DNA of 64,000 nt, taken from NCBI GenBank assembly GCA_964551445.1, contig CAZKCG010000006.1:78207-142206 (forward strand), written 5' to 3'. The notes below the pieces were generated by a model. That model was not told where the DNA came from. It made no database searches and saw nothing but the letters and a program-made list of their open reading frames with translations. This document shows positions 59,690 through 64,000 of this stretch, in pieces; position 1 is the stretch's first letter, and each line of letters opens with the position of its first letter. This stretch comes from DAOPXV01 sp964551445. GTDB taxonomy: Bacteria; Muiribacteriota; UBA9980. Both the position numbers and the translations under genes were made by a program.

Positions 59690-59798
59690 GAGTTATCCCT
59701 TCTTTTTTTATGTGTTTTTAATAAATACTCGATATACCTTCCCATAACATATCGGAAAAAATTTTGAAAAATAAAACGCTTTATTTCATCGCCGATGA

Positions 59799-59827
59799 TT
59801 GACAAAAAAGGCAAAAAAAGATATTCT
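59799..59827 (+). promoter_or_regulatory. Sigma-70-like promoter for adenine deaminase
   Basis: TTGACA (59799-59804), 17-base spacer, TATTCT (59822-59827), giving a leader of about 140 nt. No purine-riboswitch core was recognised in the leader. Confidence 0.5.
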
Positions 59828-59976
59828 GTTGTAAAATATAATATGATGCCGCCATAACTCGTCTTAAGCCGGTTTAAAGATGTCGGCGTTACACTTGCCG
59901 CGTCGAAGCGGAAACCTATATTTTCTGGATACATGATCCATATATATTTATATTAATCAAAGGCAGGGGCGAAAAA

Positions 59977-61590
59977 ATGATATCCGGTAACATCGTTGAC
60001 GTTTTGAATTCGAAAATTTATTCGGGAACTTTTGTCATAGAGAACGGAAGGATCGTCGAGATAATCCGTGATAACAAAAAATACGATCATTTTATAATTC
60101 CCGGATTCATAGATTCGCATGTGCACATCGAAAGCTCGATGCTCATTCCTTCGGAATTCGCCAGGCTCGCGCTGGCTCATGGTACCGTCGCTACCGTTTC
60201 GGACCCGCATGAGATAGCAAACGTAATGGGTGTTTCAGGGATCGATTATATGCTCGAGAACGCCAGAAGCGTTCCCTTGAAGTTTTATTTCAGTGTTCCT
60301 TCCTGCGTTCCATTTGAAAAAGGCGGCGGAGTCCTTACTTTAGAGGACGTCGAGAGGCTTATGGGGCTGGACCGGGTGAAGTGTCTCGGCGAAGTAATGA
60401 ATTACGTGGGGGTTTTAAATGGCGACGATGATATATTACAAAAAATAGAGACGGCTAAAAAATACCACAAAGCCGTGGACGGGCACGCTCCCGAACTTTC
60501 GGGCGAAGGCCTGGTTAAATACGTTAAAGCCGGCATTACGACCGATCATGAATGCATACACGAAAAAGAGGCGCTTGAAAAAATTGCGCTCGGGATGAAG
60601 ATACAGATAAGGGAAGGTTCGGCCGCCAAAAATTTTGACGCGCTGGTTCCGATCATCGATCAGCATTACAAGAACTGTATGTTCGCGAGCGACGACAAGC
60701 ATCCTGACGATCTTTTAAAAGGCCATATCAACGAACTTGTTAAAAGGTGCGTAAAAAAAGGGATAGACGTTATGAAAGCGCTGCGCATGGCGAGCGTCAA
60801 CCCTATAATACACTATAATCTCGACGTCGGAATGCTTCAGCCCGGCGATCACGCCGATTTTCTGGAAGTCGACAATCTAACTGATCTGAACATTCTTAAA
60901 ACTTATATAAACGGAAAAGTGGTCGCGGAAAAAGGAAGATCTTTGATCTCCCGGAAACAGGCCCCGGTTGTGAATAATTTCAACGTCTCAAAAAGATCGC
61001 CGTCCGATTTCGTTATAGCCGACGAAGGCTGTAAAATAAAAGTGATAGACGCCATAGACGGACAGCTCATTACGAATAAGCTTATATTCTCGCCTAAGGT
61101 CGATGAGAACGGCAACATTATAAGCGATACCGAACGGGATATACTCAAGATCGTCGTTGTTGACCGCTACAAAGAGGCGAAGGCGGCCGTTGGTTTTATA
61201 AAAAATTTCGGGTTCAAGCATGGCGCGATCGCGTCATCGGTGACCCATGATTCGCATAATATAATAGCCGTCGGCGTATCCGATGATGAAATATGCCGCG
61301 CCGTAAATATGGTCATAGAACAAAAGGGCGGCATAAGCATAATTTCAAATGAAGGCGATATGATCCTTCCGCTTTCGGTCGCGGGAATAATCAGCGCCGA
61401 AGATTCGCATGTCGTTATTGAAAAATACATAAAGATAGATAAAATGGTCAAAAAGTTGAAAACGAACCTTCACGCGCCATTTATGACGCTCTCCTTCATG
61501 GCGCTCGTCGTAATACCGCGCCTTAAAATAAGCGTGAACGGGCTTTTTGACGGCGAAAAATTCGAATATACCAGCATCTTCGCGAAGTAA
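59977..61590 (+). CDS. ade: Adenine deaminase
   Basis: A 537-residue amidohydrolase that converts adenine to hypoxanthine and ammonia in purine salvage. Metal-binding and family motifs: GFIDSHVHIESSML (about 46-59), LAHGTVATVSDPHEIANVMG, DGHAPELSGEGL, TTDHECIHEKEAL, FASDDKHPDDLL, and in the C-terminal domain SSVTHDSHNIIAVG and MTLSFMALVVIPRLKISVNG. The length is slightly below that of the E. coli enzyme because the N-terminus is shorter. GCAGGGGCG precedes the ATG. It appears to be a single-gene unit with its own promoter and terminator. Confidence 0.95.
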   Translation: MISGNIVDVLNSKIYSGTFVIENGRIVEIIRDNKKYDHFIIPGFIDSHVHIESSMLIPSEFARLALAHGTVATVSDPHEIANVMGVSGIDYMLENARSVPLKFYFSVPSCVPFEKGGGVLTLEDVERLMGLDRVKCLGEVMNYVGVLNGDDDILQKIETAKKYHKAVDGHAPELSGEGLVKYVKAGITTDHECIHEKEALEKIALGMKIQIREGSAAKNFDALVPIIDQHYKNCMFASDDKHPDDLLKGHINELVKRCVKKGIDVMKALRMASVNPIIHYNLDVGMLQPGDHADFLEVDNLTDLNILKTYINGKVVAEKGRSLISRKQAPVVNNFNVSKRSPSDFVIADEGCKIKVIDAIDGQLITNKLIFSPKVDENGNIISDTERDILKIVVVDRYKEAKAAVGFIKNFGFKHGAIASSVTHDSHNIIAVGVSDDEICRAVNMVIEQKGGISIISNEGDMILPLSVAGIISAEDSHVVIEKYIKIDKMVKKLKTNLHAPFMTLSFMALVVIPRLKISVNGLFDGEKFEYTSIFAK

Positions 61591-61645
61591 CCTGTTTTTA
61601 ACGAAACAAAGCCGTTTCGTGATATCGCATCAGCAACTGATAAAA

Positions 61646-61681
61646 TAAAAAGCCGTCCGTTTTGATCACGGGCGGCTTTTT
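61646..61681. terminator. Bidirectional terminator between ade and the exported protein gene
   Basis: AAAAAGCCGTCCGT pairs with ACGGGCGGCTTTTT (one T-G wobble) across a 7-base loop, with A and T runs on either side. Confidence 0.88.
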
Positions 61682-61707
61682 AAATTCATTTTATGAAGTT
61701 ATAAACT

Positions 61708-62487
61708 TTATTTCAGCGTAAGTTTTACCTGTATCTTCGATTTAAGGGTCGAAGCGGGTATCTTTTTCGAAGGCGCGTTCTCGTCGAGAGTTTTTATGTC
61801 GAGTTCGATTGTGTTATTGATGGCTACGATCTTGCCGTTCTCGTGGTCGAAATACATGCGGCCCGAAGCTTCGGCTTTAAGTTCGGAAGTTTTTGTTTTT
61901 TCATCGGCTACGCTTAAATTCGTTTCAATGACCGCGCAGTTTCTGTTCTCGAATTTTTTGAATTCGATGACCTTGCATTTTAAAACCGCTTTTAATTCGG
62001 TCTCGGTGCTGTCAGGGTTCTGGATCTTGAAAGGAGTTTCAATTTTCCATTCTTCTCCGGCTTTTACCGGTTTTTCGGGGAAGGAAACGATCATATCCTG
62101 GAAATATTGAAGTTTAGTAGGGTCTGAAGTTTCGGTTATCTTTCCGGCTTTCGTCATCTTAAGGTTGACCTTCACGCCTTTTGGAAGATCGGTCTTTTCG
62201 CCTTCGGAAGTTACGCTTTCGTCTAATATCTCGAGGATGAAAGCTAAAGCGTTCTTGGTCGTCGTCGTAGGGTCTTCGCTCATTTTAAAACTGGCGAATG
62301 ACTGCTGGGCGATCTTTTTTTCGAGTCCGTAAAGAGTGAAAAGGCTGTTGGAATCAACCGAGATAGCGTAGTTTACGCTTTCGCCGGGTGTGAATTTGTG
62401 TTCTAAGAGGATTGCGTCCTGGGCCGCCGCGAAAGAAACTATTGACAGGATGAAAAGAATGCTTAATAAAAAGGATCTGGTTTTCAT
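61708..62487 (-). CDS. Exported protein resembling DUF6263
   Basis: A 259-residue protein with a signal peptide (about 1-22, cleaved near FAAAQ). The body is beta-rich with LLEHKFTPGESVNYAISVDS, FPEKPVKAGEEWKIETPF, and ...ASGRMYFDHENGKIVAINNT, a pattern I associate with the DUF6263 family, of unknown function. It has no membrane helix after the signal and no catalytic motif, so a soluble periplasmic or secreted protein is likely. A perfect consensus promoter suggests high expression. It is separated from ade by a bidirectional terminator. Confidence 0.65.
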   Translation of the reverse strand: MKTRSFLLSILFILSIVSFAAAQDAILLEHKFTPGESVNYAISVDSNSLFTLYGLEKKIAQQSFASFKMSEDPTTTTKNALAFILEILDESVTSEGEKTDLPKGVKVNLKMTKAGKITETSDPTKLQYFQDMIVSFPEKPVKAGEEWKIETPFKIQNPDSTETELKAVLKCKVIEFKKFENRNCAVIETNLSVADEKTKTSELKAEASGRMYFDHENGKIVAINNTIELDIKTLDENAPSKKIPASTLKSKIQVKLTLK

Positions 62488-62543
62488 ATAATGTATTTCT
62501 CCTTATTCCGGATTTTTGTTTCCAATTTTTTTAGTTACACGAA

Positions 62544-62572
62544 ATTATAACAATAATTGATTTTTATGTCAA
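62544..62572 (-). promoter_or_regulatory. Consensus sigma-70 promoter for the DUF6263-like gene
   Basis: On the minus strand: TTGACA (62567-62572), 17-base spacer, TATAAT (62544-62549), both perfect. Confidence 0.9.
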
Positions 62573-62604
62573 ATGAATTTTGGATTTAAGCGTAACTAAA
62601 AATA

Positions 62605-62633
62605 TTGACTTTATTGTTAAAATAATATAAAAT
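62605..62633 (+). promoter_or_regulatory. Sigma-70-like promoter for the glycosyltransferase
   Basis: TTGACT (62605-62610), 17-base spacer, TAAAAT (62628-62633), about 15 nt before the ATG at 62648. It is divergent from the promoter at 62544-62572. Confidence 0.6.
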
Positions 62634-62647
62634 AATAACACAAAATT

Positions 62648-64000
62648 ATGGCAACGACGCATGACGCCGGTTCGCCGGGTTCCGGTCATCTAAAAAACGG
62701 CCAGGAAGACGGGCGGATCAATGTTTTATTTATTATAAACGATCTCAAGATAGGCGGAGCTGAAAAAATGCTCATCTATCTTATTTCAGGTTTGAATAAA
62801 AAAATATATAACCCGATCGTCTGCACTCTTCTCGATCGCGGTGAATACAGGCATTATTTAAAGACGCACGGCGTAAAATATTATACGCTGAACATGCAGA
62901 ATTATTTTAAGATACCAGGCGCGCTTTTCAAGCTGGTCCGCATCATAAAAAAAGAGAACGTCAACATGATACATTCGTATCTATTTTATTCAGACCTGCT
63001 GGCGAGGCTTTCCGGATTTATAGCCCGCGTTCCGGTCGTGATAACATCAATGCGAAATATCGACCTGTGGCGTAAATACCATCACATATTCCTTGATTCG
63101 CTTACCTATAAACTTTCATCGGCTATAATATCTAATTCACTCGCCGGAGCCGAAAGATTATACAACGTTGAACGGATACCGCCCGAAAAGATAAAAGTGG
63201 TTTACAACGCCATCAAACTTGACGAATACCTTCCCGCCGAAAATTATGATCGCGCCGCTTTCCGGAGATCTCTGGGACTTTCGGATAACGATATAGCCGT
63301 TACAACGGTAGCCCGTCTCGAAGAACAAAAGGATCATTTCACTCTTTTACGCGCGGCGCGGCATCTTCTGGACGAAATTGAGGGCGGTGCCGGTTATGCG
63401 GCCGGAAGGAAGCTGAAATTTCTCATAGTTGGCGATGGAAGCCTTTCCGGCGAGGTTCGTGACAGGGCGAAGGAACTGAAGTTAGACGAAACGGTTATAT
63501 TTCTCGGGCAGCGCACGGACATCAAAAATATACTCAACGCTTCCGACATCTTCCTTCTTACGTCGGTTTATGAAGGTATCCCTAACGCCATACTCGAAGC
63601 CCAGGCCTGCGGTGTTCCGGTAGTCGCGACCGATGTTGGAGGAGTTTCCGAGATAATCGAGAATAATTTCAACGGCATGATAGCAAAGCCGTCGGATCAT
63701 CTGGATATTTCCGCGAAGGTCAGATACCTTATATCGAATCCGGCTCTAGCGAAACGGATCGCGGATAACGCTTTTGAGAAATTGAAAGTTAAATTTTCCA
63801 CTGAAAGCCTTATCTCAAAGACCGAAGCGATCTACCGGAGCCTTCTCGTTCAGAACTCGCCGGAGATAGCTCACGGTTTTTTTAATTCCGAAGAATTCAA
63901 CCTTAAATTCAATATATTATACCTGATAACTTCATCCGATGTCGGCGGCGCGCAGAAACATCTGGTTTCGCTCATAAAACACTTACTTTCGAAAAATTAC
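62648..64000 (+). CDS. GT4-family glycosyltransferase with second GT start, 3' truncated
   Basis: The frame is open from ATG 62648 to the window end (451 codons). Residues about 24-400 form a complete GT4/GT-B enzyme: LFIINDLKIGGAEKMLIYLI at the N-terminal acceptor side, TTVARLEEQKDHFTLLRAA, VGDGSL, and the nucleotide-sugar-binding SVYEGIPNAILEAQACGVPV then VATDVGG. After a short linker, residues about 425-451 restart with FNILYLITSSDVGGAQKHLV, the N-terminal motif of another GT4 domain. So the protein seems to be a fusion of two glycosyltransferases. It probably builds a surface polysaccharide or glycolipid. No ribosome-binding site is visible; the leader is only a few bases after the promoter. 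Confidence 0.85.
   Translation, partial: MATTHDAGSPGSGHLKNGQEDGRINVLFIINDLKIGGAEKMLIYLISGLNKKIYNPIVCTLLDRGEYRHYLKTHGVKYYTLNMQNYFKIPGALFKLVRIIKKENVNMIHSYLFYSDLLARLSGFIARVPVVITSMRNIDLWRKYHHIFLDSLTYKLSSAIISNSLAGAERLYNVERIPPEKIKVVYNAIKLDEYLPAENYDRAAFRRSLGLSDNDIAVTTVARLEEQKDHFTLLRAARHLLDEIEGGAGYAAGRKLKFLIVGDGSLSGEVRDRAKELKLDETVIFLGQRTDIKNILNASDIFLLTSVYEGIPNAILEAQACGVPVVATDVGGVSEIIENNFNGMIAKPSDHLDISAKVRYLISNPALAKRIADNAFEKLKVKFSTESLISKTEAIYRSLLVQNSPEIAHGFFNSEEFNLKFNILYLITSSDVGGAQKHLVSLIKHLLSKNY

Noticed and set aside
59828..59976. Purine riboswitch in the adenine deaminase leader
   Set aside because: The conserved loop sequences of the purine aptamer were not found.
1..64000. CRISPR arrays, tRNA or rRNA genes, integrases, transposases
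   Set aside because: No regularly spaced repeats, cloverleaf-like segments or recombinase motifs were noticed on reading; a covariance search was not possible.

Overview
The window looks like a piece of a scaffold from an uncultured diderm bacterium. A 10-base run of N at 23500-23509 interrupts a gene, as at a scaffolding join. Evidence for an outer membrane: ExbB-ExbD-TonB, several beta-barrel proteins ending in aromatic residues, an SLH-domain porin, a DsbD and two PorV-like barrels. The lineage cannot be fixed without a tree. The mixture of SLH porin, FlgD-type C-terminal domains, PorV-like barrels, many pilin-like genes and HD-GYP proteins would fit candidate phyla such as Wallbacteria or Riflebacteria, but that is a guess. 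Promoters are close to the sigma-70 consensus, and nearly all those found have a 17-base spacer. No rRNA, tRNA, CRISPR array, transposase or phage gene was seen.

Layout: (1) 1-4.9 kb: a FecR-domain protein cut by the window edge, then pilin cassette 1 (PilX/GspK-like, PilV/GspI-like, PilW/GspJ-like) and a small exported LysM-like protein. (2) 5.4-7.7 kb: GAF-HD-GYP phosphodiesterase plus OmpR-type response regulator. (3) 7.8-14.2 kb, minus: an envelope operon of SLH porin, CBM48-like lipoprotein, a DOMON/Glucodextran_C-like fusion and a PorV-like barrel. (4) 14.6-26.2 kb: TIM-barrel isomerase, HEAT-repeat protein, a coupled M6 metalloprotease and PorV-like barrel, a second HD-GYP protein, a BI-1 family protein, peptidase E, and an operon of beta-barrel, cupredoxin and sensor cyclase. 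(5) 26.6-36.1 kb, plus: exported nuclease/phosphatase, tandem C39-like protein, propeller-like protein, pilin cassette 2, exported transglutaminase, ECF sigma factor and a zf-HC2/FecR anti-sigma factor. (6) 36-49 kb: kinase-fold protein, pyruvate kinase fused to a ferredoxin domain, methyltransferase, radical SAM/SPASM protein coupled to a Cys/Gly-tailed membrane protein, nucleotidyltransferase-fold protein, DsbD, exported HExxH metallopeptidase and SerC. (7) 48.4-53.9 kb: pilin cassette 3 with TPR and glycine-zipper proteins. (8) 54-60 kb, minus: apparently plugless TonB-receptor barrel, ExbB, ExbD, TonB and a radical SAM-PDZ protein. (9) 60-64 kb: adenine deaminase, an exported protein and a two-domain GT4 glycosyltransferase running off the end.

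The content is dominated by cell-surface functions: three paralogous pilin-like cassettes, two or three envelope-spanning export or uptake systems, and c-di-GMP/cNMP signalling. Five intergenic elements share one design (purine-rich left arm, GC hairpin core, pyrimidine-rich right arm) and sit just downstream of genes; they look like a MITE-like family. The most unusual items are the radical SAM plus Cys/Gly-tail pair, the plugless receptor beside ExbBD-TonB and radical SAM-PDZ, the pyruvate kinase-ferredoxin fusion, and two exported cysteine-peptidase-like proteins that resemble methanogen cell-wall enzymes.
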